A DNA stretch of 64,000 bases, from NCBI GenBank assembly GCA_028564705.1, contig JAPXFQ010002423.1, forward strand, positions 186,001-250,000, written 5' to 3'. Position 1 is the first letter of the stretch. Each line of letters begins with the position of its first letter. The DNA comes from Apricaphanius iberus (taxonomy: Eukaryota > Chordata > Actinopteri > Cyprinodontiformes > Aphaniidae). Of this stretch, positions 1-9,601 are shown one piece after another. A program made the position numbers and the translations under genes. Under the pieces are notes generated by a model. It had not been told where the DNA came from, did no database searches, and was given only the letters and a program-made list of their open reading frames with translations.

Positions 1-919
1 TTGGGTACCTGTTGGCTTGTGGTCATGGTCGGTGTTGAGGGCTGTCTGGAACTGTTGGCCGCTAACTAGCTTGGTGTGCTGGCTACTGTTGCATTGGTCT
101 TCCTGTGTGGGGTGGTTGTTCTGTATTTTTCTCCACATACTGTATATAACTATTTGAGTAATATAGCATAGGCCATAATGCTGCACTTGTGAAAGTACAT
201 TTCTTTGGCTTCTACTTAGTACTCAGACATAAATTCCTAGCGCCACATTGCCAGACAAGACACATCAAAATAAATAGATAAAATACATTCTTAACACCAT
301 TCTCAATGCCTTATTTGAAAGTAGAATAATAAAAGTAATGCAGCAGTCCACCACTAATTCTTCAGTTTAGTTTTAGTTCCGATGGAAATTGAACACCTGC
401 TCAAGAGGAGACATTGCTGAAGAAATAGTAAAACTAAGTGATTTGTGCTGTTTTGAAGCTTCAAGGTATAGTTTTATTTAATAGTATATGTTGGATATGT
501 ATGAAATGTCTATAAAATTCTGTATAGAAAAGGTGCAACTATTCTGCTGTTTACCATCAGCCAAAAATTCTGGAAAGAGGCACAAAAGAGGAAAACGTAA
601 ACGTTATCATTATGTTGTATTATCATATTGAGACAAAAAAACTTCATAGCACAGACTGGAATAGGTGTGTGAGATTTAGCAATACCAGTTAAACAGACTA
701 GACTTACGTCTCTGCTTTAGCCTTGTAGCCCAACGTTTGGAGGGCTGCTAGTACAGAGTAGCCCAGGGAGACAGGTTCCCCGCTCAATGCTGATGTACTT
801 AGCCAAAAAAAAAAAATTAGGACTGTTCCCTCGAGGTTGAAGCTTAGTTTCTGCCTTAAGTTGAGGACTTTAAAGATCTTGATCTTGGTTTTTTCAAAAA
901 AATAAAAATAGATGTGCCT
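1..919. other. AT-rich stretch without recognisable gene
   Basis: No reading frame with recognisable protein similarity is visible on either strand. The stretch lies just upstream of a BEL/Pao relic, so part of it may be older retrotransposon sequence decayed past recognition, but I see no motif that shows this. Confidence 0.5.
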
Positions 920-1306
920 TGGTCAAAAACTCACCAAACGGGAACTGCTCAGCCAAGTCTCTGGCCTCTACAACCCACTCAGCCTCGTGACTCCTGTCAA
1001 GCAGAAGGGTGCTATCCTGATCAAGAGAGCTTTCTAAGAAGCAAAAGTAAGTACTGCTTAGAAGACACATGGGACGCTGCCTTGTCTGAAGATCTTAGAG
1101 AAGACACCATAAAGCTTCTAGAAGAGTATGCTGACCTGAGCCAACTTCACTTCATCAGAGCCCTGACTCCACCATATGCTTCTGCAGAGCCCAGTGCCAT
1201 CACGTTCTCTGATGGCAGTGAACACGCATATGGCACAGTGATGTACCTTTGCTGGAGCTGCAGCCATGGTTTGTGGTGCCATCTTTGCAGCCTTCCTGAA
1301 GACCTA
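920..1306 (+). pseudogene. BEL/Pao retrotransposon pol relic, part 1 (post-RT and RNase H region)
   Basis: Two neighbouring frames together carry the part of a BEL/Pao polyprotein that follows the reverse transcriptase. About 930-1035 reads as the TKRELLSQVSGLY block, which ends in an in-frame stop. About 1030-1250 continues in another frame as the KYCLEDTWDAALSEDLR block and then the SDGSEHAYGTVMYL segment of the RNase H-like region. A last short piece in a further frame (about 1267-1304) looks like the CGAIFAAFLKTY block. Stops, frame changes and a missing internal segment show it is dead. It is broken at its 3' end by the Tc1 insertion and resumes downstream at about 3878. In live elements this region belongs to the polyprotein that copies RNA into DNA; here it is fossil sequence. 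Confidence 0.8.
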
Positions 1307-1333
1307 CACTACCATTCAAAAGTTTGGGGTCAC
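1307..1333. repeat. Left terminal inverted repeat of the Tc1 element (3' end of the transposase unit)
   Basis: The 27-bp end begins CACTACCATTC and ends GGGGTCAC, directly after a TA dinucleotide. It is the inverted match of 2898-2924 with one mismatch (CCATT here, CCGTT in the other copy). Confidence 0.92.
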
Positions 1334-1468
1334 CCAAACAATTTTGTGTTTTCCATGAAAAGTCACACTTATTCACCACCATACGTTGTGAAATGAATAA
1401 AAAATAGAGTCAAGACATTGACAAGGTTAGAAATAATGATTTTTATTTGAAATAAGATTGTTTTTACA

Positions 1469-2512
1469 TCAAACTTTGCTTTCATCAAAGAATCCTCCAT
1501 TTGCAGCAATTACAGCATTGCAGACCTTTGGCATTCTAGCTGTTAATTTGTTGAGGTAATCTGGAGAAATTGCACCCCACGCTTCTAGAAGCAGCTCCCA
1601 CAATTTGGATTGGTTGGATGGGCACTTCTTGCGTACCATACGGTCAAGCTGCTCCCACAACAGCTCAACGGGGTTCAAATCTGGTGACTGCGCTGGCCAC
1701 TCCATTACCGATAGAATACCAGCTGCCTGCTTCTTCTCTAAATAGTTCTTGCACAATTTCGAGGTGTGTTTTGGGTCATTGTCCTGTTGTAGGATGAAAT
1801 TGGCTCCAATCAAGCGCTGTCCACTGGGTATGGCATGGCGTTGCAAAATGGAGTGATAGCCTTCCTTATTCAGAATCCCTTTTACCCTGTACAAATCTCC
1901 CACCTTACCAGCACCAAAGCAACCCCAGACCATCACATTACCTCCACCATGCTTAACAGATGGCGTCAGGCATTCTTCCAGCATCTTTTCAGTTGTTCTG
2001 CGTCTCACAAACGTTCTTCTTTGTGATCCAAACACCTCAAACTTGGATTCATCCGTCCACAGCACTTTTTTCCAGTCTTCCTCTGTCCAATGTCTGTGTT
2101 CTTTTGCCCATCTTAATCTTTTTCTTTTATTGGCCAGTCTCAGATATGGCTTTTTCTTTGCCACTCTGCCCTGAAGCCCAGAATCCCGCAGCCGCCTCTT
2201 CACTGTAGATGTTGACACTGGTGTTTTGCGGGTACTATTTAATGAAGATGCCAGTTGGGGACCTGTGAGGCGTCTGTTTCTCAAACTAGAGACTCTAATG
2301 TACTTATCTTCTTGCTCAGTTGTGCAACGCGGCCTCCCACTTCTTTTTCTACTCTGGTTAGAGCCTGTTTGTGCTGTCCTCTGAAGGGAGTAGTACACAC
2401 CGTTGTAGGAAATCTTCAATTTCTTAGCAATTTCTCGCATGGAATAGCCTTCATTTCTAAGAACAAGAATAGACTGTCGAGTTTCAGATGAAAGTTCTCT
2501 TTTTCTGGCCAT
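1469..2512 (-). CDS. Tc1/mariner transposase, full length, DD38E catalytic triad
   Basis: Encodes a 347-residue transposase that cuts its element out and inserts it at TA sites. Residues 8-45 form the first paired-like helix-turn-helix that binds the inverted repeats. The GRPR hook is at 59-62, the second helix-turn-helix at about 80-113, and a basic nuclear-localisation stretch at about 119-132. The catalytic core carries D154 (LWTDESKF), a glycine-rich patch at 189-191 (KHGGGNVMVWG), D244 (QQDNDPKH) and E283 (NPVELLW). Classic Tc1 enzymes have 34 residues between the second D and E; this one has 38, the signature of the Intruder lineage. The start is the only ATG giving the family N-terminus (MARKREL). 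No stop or frameshift is present, so the protein may be functional; that is inference, since a late missense lesion would not be visible. Confidence 0.95.
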   Translation of the reverse strand: MARKRELSSETRQSILVLRNEGYSMREIAKKLKISYNGVYYSLQRTAQTGSNQSRKRSGRPRCTTEQEDKYIRVSSLRNRRLTGPQLASSLNSTRKTPVSTSTVKRRLRDSGLQGRVAKKKPYLRLANKRKRLRWAKEHRHWTEEDWKKVLWTDESKFEVFGSQRRTFVRRRTTEKMLEECLTPSVKHGGGNVMVWGCFGAGKVGDLYRVKGILNKEGYHSILQRHAIPSGQRLIGANFILQQDNDPKHTSKLCKNYLEKKQAAGILSVMEWPAQSPDLNPVELLWEQLDRMVRKKCPSNQSKLWELLLEAWGAISPDYLNKLTARMPKVCNAVIAANGGFFDESKV

Positions 2513-2897
2513 TTTGAGCGTTTAATTGACCCCACAAATGTGATGCTCCAGAAACTCAATCTGCTCAAAGGAAGGTCAGTTTTGTAGCTTCTGTACCGAG
2601 CTAAACTGTTTTCAGATGTGTGAACATGATTGCACAAGGGTTTTCTAATCATCAATTAGCCTTCTGAGCCAATGAGCAAACACATTGTACCATTAGAACA
2701 CTGGAGTGATAGTTGCTGGAAATGGGCCTCTATACACCTATGTAGATATTGCACCAAAAACCAGACATTTGCAGCTAGAATAGTCATTTACCACATTAGC
2801 AATGTATAGCGTGTGTTTCTTTAAAGTTAAGACTAGTTTAAAGTCATCTTCATTGAAAAGTACAGTGCTTTTCCTTCAAAAATAAGGACATTTCAAT
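2513..2897 (-). other. 5' untranslated region and inner end of the Tc1 element
   Basis: This is the non-coding leader between the right terminal repeat and the transposase start. It should hold the element's promoter and any inner transposase-binding repeat. I see no clean TATA box placed well enough to assert one. Confidence 0.6.
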
Positions 2898-2924
2898 GTG
2901 ACCCCAAACTTTTGAACGGTAGTG
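2898..2924. repeat. Right terminal inverted repeat of the Tc1 element (5' end of the transposase unit)
   Basis: Begins GTGACCCC and ends CGGTAGTG immediately before the flanking TA at 2925-2926. Read on the - strand it matches the left end over 27 bp with a single mismatch. Confidence 0.92.
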
Positions 2925-3017
2925 TACTTCCAGAGACATTTTCAAATCCTGAGAAAGCACTGTGCCTATTAGACCCACAGCAAGAAGCATGCAATCCATT
3001 TAGAGCTTTTGCCCTTG

Positions 3018-3780
3018 ATGATTATCAGCAAGAACATCGCCACAGTCCGCCACATCCTCTCTTGGGCCAATACGGAGATGCTAATTCATGCTTTTATTAC
3101 CAGTAGAATTGATTACTGTGATGCCCTGTTTTCTGGTCTTCCCAAAAAGACTAACTTAAGTTTTTAACTTTTACAAAATTCAGCAGCTCATGTCCTGATG
3201 AAGACCAGGAGGCGGGAGCACATTACGCATTATCACTGCATTGGCTTACTATTGGCTTACTGGCACTGGCTGTTTTAGGATCGATTTTAAGGTTCTTTTA
3301 ATGGTTTTTAAGTGTCTTAATGGTCTTGGGGCTTCTTATCTTTCTGAAAAGCTTTTACCATATGAACCCTCGCGGTCTCTGCTCTCCTCTGGCAGCCATC
3401 TACTTGTCATCCCCAAAGTGAGGACATGGACTCATGGTGAGGCGTCTTTCCATTTTTATGGCCCTCATCTCTGGAACAGGCTGCCAGAGGACCTCAGGGC
3501 CACAGAGAATGTTTATGTTTTTAAGAGCAGGCTCAAGACTCGCCTTTTTAATATATGTTTAATCGGTCTGCATGTTTTACCTGATTTCATTTTTAGTTTT
3601 GCTTTTAACTTACTATTATTGTTTATTGTTAATTTGCTTTGCATTTTTGTTTTGATCCTAGCTTATCATTGTTTGACACTTGATAATTGAAAACATGATC
3701 AGTCTTAACATTTTTATAATTTTTTACTACTTAATCTCATTTAGCGCTTATTTTATATTTTAACTCATTTTAATCTTACT
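3018..3780 (+). pseudogene. L2-like LINE fragment, C-terminal end of reverse transcriptase plus 3' end
   Basis: The fragment opens around 3023 with the NIATVRHIL block, then AFITSRIDYCDALFSGLPK (about 3087-3145) and LLQNSAAHVL (about 3170-3200). All are typical of the region after the catalytic core in L2/CR1-group LINEs. From about 3270 a third frame carries DFKVLLMVFKCLNGLG and HFYGPHLWNRLPEDLR, ending at a stop at 3690. At least two frame changes and one stop make it non-functional. The endonuclease and RT core are absent, the usual 5' truncation of LINE copies. It interrupts the BEL/Pao relic. The exact LINE clade (L2 or Rex1) cannot be settled by eye. Confidence 0.82.
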
Positions 3781-3877
3781 CCCATTGTTTCCTTTATGGG
3801 AACCCTCTGCCTTGCGGGTGGTGGTTGGCTGTAGCTGCCTGGGTGCTCTCCAGGGTGGAGGCGGCGGTTCCAGCAAT
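3781..3877 (+). other. Short GC-richer joint between LINE fragment and BEL relic
   Basis: About 95 bp of GC-richer sequence (TGCGGGTGGTGG, GGAGGCGGCGG) lies between the LINE 3' end and the point where BEL/Pao similarity resumes. It may be a fragment of a further repeat. I do not recognise it. Confidence 0.35.
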
Positions 3878-5330
3878 GACATCCAAGATTGGTGGTGGAT
3901 TCCTGGGCCAGCAAATATCGCAGACATCATCACCAGAGGGTGTAGTCAAAATGCCCTAACTGAGGTCTCTGAGTGGCAGTCAGATTCAAAATTCCTCCAA
4001 CTTCCTGATGATGAGTTGCCAAAGAAATCTACAAAAGACATCGCTGCCCAACCTTGAGACAAAATCACAAAGATACAGAACAATAAATTTGTTGCAGGAC
4101 TTACAAGAAGTCACCTGAAAACAGATCAAGGTCCAGCATATGTAAAGTCCAGAAGAGAACCAGCAGAAGCAGCAGCCCGAAAAGTTCCTGGGTGCCAAGA
4201 CCAGGGATCAAGCTAAGTGGGAGGTGTCTTCACAGTAAATGAGAGAAGGTGATGCATTTTGAGAACTTTGCTGAGCAACACAAGAGGGTGTCAAGTTCCC
4301 AAACACCACAACAGACAGGCTAGTCATCTACAAAGAGCAGACAAGTGGACTTCTATACTGTGGTGGCAGAGTCCAGACCTTCAAAGAAGACCGCAAAACT
4401 GTTCCCCCTCTATCATTCCATGCCTGGTTAGCCAAACTCCTTGCTAGAGAAGCACACAGCAAGGTACATGACGGCGAGGCACGAACCCTACTGCATATGA
4501 GAAAGAAAGCGTGGGACGTCAGAGGAAGGATTATTGCCCAAAAAGTTGTTGACAAGTGCATCATCTGCAAGAAGGCAAAGGTAAGAACCTGCAAGCAAAT
4601 GATGGGAAACTTACCTGAAATAAGGTTGAGTTTTGCTGCACCATTCGAGTTCACGTCCATTGACCTGTTTGGATCTTACCATGTAAAGGACAATGTCAAA
4701 AAGAGAGTTACCATTAAAGTATGGGGAGCCATATGTGACTGTATGTCAAGCCGATCCATCCATGTCGATGTAGCAAACACACTTCCAACAGAGACCTTCT
4801 TGCTTGCGTAGCAGAGGCTCACCGCTGTCAGAGGCCATCCCTGTCAAATCTGGTCTGATCCTAGTACAAACTTGAGACAGCAAAATAAAGAGTCACTTGA
4901 AGAATATGCTGCCAAAAATGAGACCCCCTGGATGTGGAAAATCGTTACCAAGACAGCCCTTCAAAGTCTTGGCAATGTAGAAGGCCTTACATTACCGACA
5001 ACACTACAGCTAGGTGCCAACCTTGCCAGTAAGAGACCTATTGATGCCAGAGTTCAGAGCCGACAACAATGCATCCAGTATATCACGCTGAACAACCTGT
5101 TGCTTGGTCGAGCCACTCAAAGTGGGGACCTAAAAACTTTCCCCTACACCACTTACCCTTTGAAAAGACTCAAAGTAGTACAAACCACAGTCAACAAGTC
5201 CTGGAGCCAACTCCCTGGTCCAAACCTGTTTATTTTCAGTAAGTGCCCTACTGCTGAGAGAAATGTTGCTGGGGACATTGTTTTGGCTCTTTGTTTAGGT
5301 AAATGTATTAACGTATTGGGTTAAAGTTTA
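3878..5330 (+). pseudogene. BEL/Pao retrotransposon pol relic, part 2 (integrase region)
   Basis: Similarity resumes with the WWWIPGPANIADIITRG block (about 3888-3950) and the SEWQ/FLQLP linker. From about 4447 an integrase reads openly to 4811. It includes the zinc-binding H-H-C-C region (histidines near HSKVHDGEARTLLH, cysteines in CIICKK), then the core with the first catalytic Asp in FTSIDLFG, and the second in IWSDPSTN after an amber stop at about 4809. From 4872 the frame continues through LEEYAAKNETPW and on to RPIDARVQSR, LLLGRATQSGD and WSQLPGPNLF. The stretch that should hold the catalytic Glu is deleted. Stops, frame shifts and the missing Glu mean it cannot integrate. No LTR could be recognised nearby. 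Confidence 0.85.
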
Positions 5331-5839
5331 TCAACGTGTTTATGTCTTGGGTAATGTTTGAATAGAAATTGTCACTGCATTACGCTTAAAAATGATACTA
5401 AACTCATAAGAACAAATGTCTACATTTATAATAAAATGTGATTTATGTGATGAAAAATAATGTGGGTTCAAAATCTTTTGTTTTTGTTTTTATTTAAAGG
5501 TTTTTCACCTCATTCCAAACTGATTCTGAACTGATCATGTTACTGGTCAAAAAATCTTTCTGAGTGCACCTCACAGTTGGAGAAAAAACTCGACAGTATG
5601 ATTTATTAAAAATGAAACTGTTTGCAGTGTCTGTTTTTGTGCTTATATTTACTACCTCTGTAAAGTGTGTCTTAACTTTGCCCTACCATGATTCGACTAG
5701 AGGCGCGTTAACCAAATATTTTTTCCTTATTTGACTGGTTATCTAGAATGGAGATGGATGGTCAGATAGTTTTCCCACCTCCCTTTGACCGCTTGAAGTA
5801 AATGCCCAGATTTTTTTTTAACTCTATGCACTGAGTCCA
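5331..5839. other. AT-rich stretch, no gene; possible decayed BEL 3' end
   Basis: This could include the remains of the BEL/Pao 3' LTR, since it directly follows pol, but no paired repeat exists in the window to prove it. Confidence 0.3.
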
Positions 5840-6535
5840 AGGTAAATAAATACCTAGACATACCTACAGTTAAACACATAAAACAATGATAAAATAATAT
5901 GAGAAATAGATAAAATCGTTTAAAATAACAGATGGATGGATGTTACAATGAATAGGCTTGTTTAAACAGAGTTTAGATTTAGGTTTTTAGTCCAGATTTG
6001 AAATGAGGGAATGAGTCCATGTCTCTGAGATGAGGTGGAAGGGAGTTCCAAAGGCAAGGGGCAGAGCAGCTGAATGCTCTGCTCTCCATTGTGGTGAGAG
6101 GGCTAGGTGGAACTGACAGGTGTAATGCAGAGTAGGATCTGAGAGAGCAGGAGGAAGACGGAACATGGAGGAGGTCAGATAGAAAGACGGGGAGAGGTTG
6201 TGGATGGCTTTAAATGTCAGCAAGAGGACTTTGAATTGGATATGGGACTGAATAGGGAGCCATTGGAGCTGCTGGAGGACAGGAGTGATGTGATTGATGG
6301 AGGTGGTTCGGGTGATGATTCGGGCAGCAGAATTTTGGACTAGTTGGAGTTTAAAGAAGAATTATTGAGGGAGGCCCTAGAGAAGTGAATTGCAATAATC
6401 TAAACGGGAGGTGATGAGGCTGTGGACAAGAATGGCGGCAGAGTGGGGGGTAAGGGAAGGGTGGAGATGATTAATGTTACGTAAGTGAAAGTAGGCTGAC
6501 CGGGTGATATTATTGATATGAGAAATAAACACATT
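5840..6535 (-). pseudogene. L2-like LINE 3' end, minus strand
   Basis: Read on the - strand from about 6530 downwards it shows [10 protein letters not shown], then VQNSAARIITRT and HITPVLQQLQWLPI, then QFKVLLLTFKAIHNLSP and a C-terminus reaching about 5985. This is the same order of motifs as the + strand fragment at 3018-3780, but a different subfamily. Only the terminal part of the ORF is present. One early stop and a frame change near 5990-6060 are visible. About 150 bp of 3' non-coding sequence follows on the left. It is a dead, 5'-truncated copy. Confidence 0.82.
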
Positions 6536-6894
6536 TTTATAATTTTATTAAGTATGTATTTAATTTCTTAAAAAATATGTTTTCTCCAAACCATAAATAT
6601 CTAAATTAACAATTACTCTTTGTATGGAGACAACTAATTTTAAATTGAATGACACTGCATTGTATTAAAGTAAAAACTAATGTGTATTTGATTTTTAACC
6701 CAACATATGTTGTTGATACTTATCTGTGTGGACACACTTACCCAATATATAGTATTAACAACCATCCTCAACTTGATAATGAACTTAAAAACATATTTTC
6801 TTTAGCTTTTTTCAGGTAATATGACATAAAACCCAATTAATTTAAAAGCTTTACACTTCAGCTGGTTTGACAGAGGAGTAGTCAGCCAAACAAC
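6536..6894. other. AT-rich spacer between two LINE copies
   Basis: No reading frame or repeat is recognised. It forms the flank of the LINE insertion that follows. Confidence 0.4.
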
Positions 6895-6904
6895 ATCCAC
6901 AATG

Positions 6905-9197
6905 ATAACCAATACATTCCGCCGAGCGCGGACGTGCACGAGGCTCAGCGCACGCTTGCAGGCCAGATATTACATGCGGAGCGGTCTTTTCCGGACTCTG
7001 TTGTTATCGTGCTTGGTGACTTTAACAAGGGAAACCTGAGCCAGGAATGACCAAAGTATAGACAGTTCATTAAATGCCCGACCAGAGAGGAGAACACGTT
7101 GGATCACTGCTACACTACAGTCAGCAGAGCGTATCATGCTGTTCCGCGCGCTGCCCTCGGACTATCAGATCACGTGATGGTGCACCTAATTCCCTCATAC
7201 CGACAGAGACTGAAATTGGCCAAGCCTGTCGTGATAACAACAAGGAAATACACCTCTGAAGCTGTGGAGGAGCTGCGCTCATGTTGGGAGACGACAGACT
7301 GGGGAGCGTTTGGAGCAGCCACGGACAATCTGGACGAGTATACGGACACTGTGACCTCATACATTCAGTTCAATGAGACGCGCATCATCCCAACGCGCAC
7401 CAGGATTTGTTATAACAATAACAAGCCCTGGTTCACACCCAAGCTCCGGCGCCTACGTGAGGAGAAGGAAGTAGCGCGGCGGAGCGAGGACTGGAGTACA
7501 TACAGACGAGCAAAGTACCACTTCACTAGTGAAGTGAGAAGAGCAAAATCTGTGTACTCCAACCGTATACAGGAACACTTTAGCTCCAATGACTCAGCCG
7601 TGTGGAGGGGGTTGAGGGCTCTCACAAACTACAAGCCCAAAGCCCCCCAGGCCCTGATCGACCGTACTCTCGCCCAGGGCCTGAATACACACTACTGCCG
7701 CTTTGAACAGCCGTCTGCTCCTCACACCTCTGCTCCCCACCATCACCCCAACCATCAACGACCCCAGCACTTCATCAAAGGACTCCTCAGACCCCCCCTC
7801 CTCCCCCCCTGCCCTCTCCATCCAGGAGGAGGATGTGCGCCGACAGTTTTTGAGGCTGAACAGGAGGAAGGCCCCCGGGCCAGACGGTGTCTCCCCCTCC
7901 ACCCTGAGACACTGCGCGGATCAGCTGGCCCCCGTGTTCACGGACATTTTCATCACCTCCCTGGCGCTCTGTCGCGTGCCGTCCTGCTTCAAAACCTCCA
8001 CCATCGTCCCTGTCCCCAAAAAGCCACGGATCACAGGACTTAATGACTACAGGCCGGTGGCGCTGACGTCTGTGGTCATGAAGTCATTTGAGCGCTTGGT
8101 TCTGCCCCACCTCAAGGACATCACCGCCCCCCTCCTGGACCCATTGTAGTTCGCCTACAGAGCCAACAGGTCTGTGGATGACGCAGTGAACCTGGCCCTC
8201 CATTTCATCCTGGAGCATCTGGACTCCCCAGGAGTTTGTGGACTTCAGCTCTGCCTTCAACACCATCCTCCCTGGACTGCTACGAGACAAGCTCTACCAG
8301 CTCAGCGTGCCCGACTCCCTCTGCAGGTGGATCACTGACTTCCTGTCGGACCGGAGACAGCACGTGCGGTTGGGGAAGATAGTCTCGGACAATCGGACTA
8401 CAAACACTGGGACTCCTCAGGGCTGTGTACTCTCCCCCTGGCTCTTCTCGCTGTATACAAACTGCTGCACCTCCAGTCACCAGTCCGTAAAGCTGATCAA
8501 GTTTGCGGACGACACCACCCTCCTCGGACTTATCTCAGACGGTGATGAGTCCGCCTACAGGAGAGAGGTGGACCGGCTGGCTTCCTGGTGCAGTCACAAC
8601 AACCTGGAGCTGAACGCCCAGAAGACAGTGGAGATGATCATGGACTTCAGGAAAGTCACAGCCCCACCGTATACCCTCACCCTGATGGACTCTCCCACCC
8701 CCATCTCCATCGTGGACTCCTTCCGTTTCCTGGGCACCACCATCACCCAGGACCTCAAGTGGGAGCCAACCATCAGCTCCCTCATCAAGAAGGCCCAGCA
8801 GAGGATGTACTTCCTGCGGCAGCTGAGGAAACTCAAGGTGCCGACTGAGATGCTGGTTCAGTTCTACACGGCCATCATCGAGTCCATCCTCACCTCCTCC
8901 ATCACCGTGTGGTTCCCCGGCGCCGCAGACCTGGACAAACACCGACTGCAGCGCATCGTGCGTGCTGCTGAGAAGGTGATTGGCTACAGGCTGCCTTCCC
9001 TCCGGGACCTGTTCTCCTCCAGGACCCAGATGCGTGTGGGTCGGATCACAGCTGACTCTTCTCACCCTGGACACCGACTATTCTCCCTCCTCCCCTCAAG
9101 CAGGAGGCTACGGTCCATCCAGACCCACACCTCCCGCCACCTGAACAGTTTCTTCCCCTCCGCCATAAGACTCATTAACAATTACAAGACCCGATAG
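6905..9197 (+). pseudogene. LINE endonuclease/reverse transcriptase ORF, inactivated
   Basis: Reading runs through three frames. The endonuclease end and linker (to about 7780) is interrupted by a TGA at 7048. The RT N-terminal half (about 7780-8230) carries RKAPGPDGVSPSTL and NDYRPVALTS and has a TAG at 8147-8149. The RT core and tail (8238-9197) carry motif A DFSSAFNTI, GTPQGCVLSPWLF, the catalytic FADD at about 8502-8513, and the downstream IITSSITVWF-type and LPSLRDLFSSRTQ blocks. One frameshift near 7740-7800, a small deletion near 8230 and two stops mean it cannot make a full enzyme. The intact FADD and the long open third segment suggest moderate age. In a live element this enzyme would reverse-transcribe its own RNA at a nicked chromosomal site. 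Confidence 0.88.
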
Positions 9198-9417
9198 TTC
9201 AGTTAAAGACCCATGTAGGATAGAACCATCTGCACTACGTAACTTTATTTTACTGCACTGTGTGGTCTGACCACACTTAGATCTGCTGCTGTCATTCACC
9301 TGCACATCCTGTCTCTGAACCCAGCTGCGTGTTCTTATGGTTAAAAGGATGTTTATCTCTTCAATAGTTCTTTATTATTACATACAATTATAATATTTAT
9401 AAAGACTTTAGCCCTAT

Positions 9418-9487
9418 GGCTCATTCTTTTTATTTTATTTTTTAATTTATTTTTTTATTTTATTTTATTTATTTTATTTTATTTTTA
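9418..9487. repeat. TTTTA-rich low-complexity tract in LINE 3' region
   Basis: Repeated TTTTATTT-type units fill most of 70 bp within the non-coding 3' part of the LINE copy. Confidence 0.75.
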
Positions 9488-9572
9488 CTTATGTTAAATG
9501 TTTTATGTGCACAACTGTACCGGAAAAAATTCCTAGTTTGTGAACTTGTTCTCAAACAATGGCAATAAAACC

Positions 9573-9601
9573 GATTCTGATTCTGATTCTGATTCTGATT
9601 C
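9573..9601 (+). repeat. GATTCT tandem tail of the LINE
   Basis: Nearly five perfect 6-bp units follow an AATAAA signal by a few bases and mark the 3' terminus of the LINE insertion. Confidence 0.9.

Larger units (their letters stand above)
1305..2926 (-). mobile_element. Intact Tc1/mariner transposon, DD38E (Intruder-like), with TA target duplication
   Basis: The element proper is 1307-2924 (1,618 bp), flanked on both sides by TA (1305-1306 and 2925-2926), the target duplication of Tc1/mariner elements. Both ends match over 27 bp with one mismatch. It contains one uninterrupted transposase gene on the - strand, leaving about 412 bp of 5' and 162 bp of 3' non-coding sequence. Length, target site and layout are all normal for a complete fish Tc1-like transposon. 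It sits inside a BEL/Pao relic and is clearly the younger insertion, because its own frame is open while the host element is heavily decayed. The terminal sequence is of a type that, from memory, is common in teleost genomes. Confidence 0.93.
6895..9601 (+). mobile_element. 5'-truncated LINE (L2/Rex1/CR1 group) with reverse transcriptase and GATTCT tail
   Basis: The copy starts inside the apurinic endonuclease domain (ADVHEAQRTLAGQI about 6925-6965 and LGDFN about 7012-7026), covers the whole RT and C-terminal region, and ends after a polyadenylation-like AATAAA (9563-9568) with about five GATTCT units at 9573-9601. Tails of short tandem units in place of poly(A) are usual for LINEs of this group. 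It is GC-richer than its surroundings (especially 7700-9150), which marks it as a later arrival. Loss of the 5' end fits incomplete target-primed reverse transcription. Clade naming is by motif resemblance only. Confidence 0.88.

Noticed and set aside
914..1396. 160-codon open frame as a host gene
   Set aside because: Its middle matches BEL/Pao pol and its C-terminus runs into the Tc1 inverted repeat, so it is a chance fusion of relic pieces.
8535..9074. 179-codon minus-strand frame
   Set aside because: Exact antisense shadow of the GC-rich LINE reverse transcriptase.
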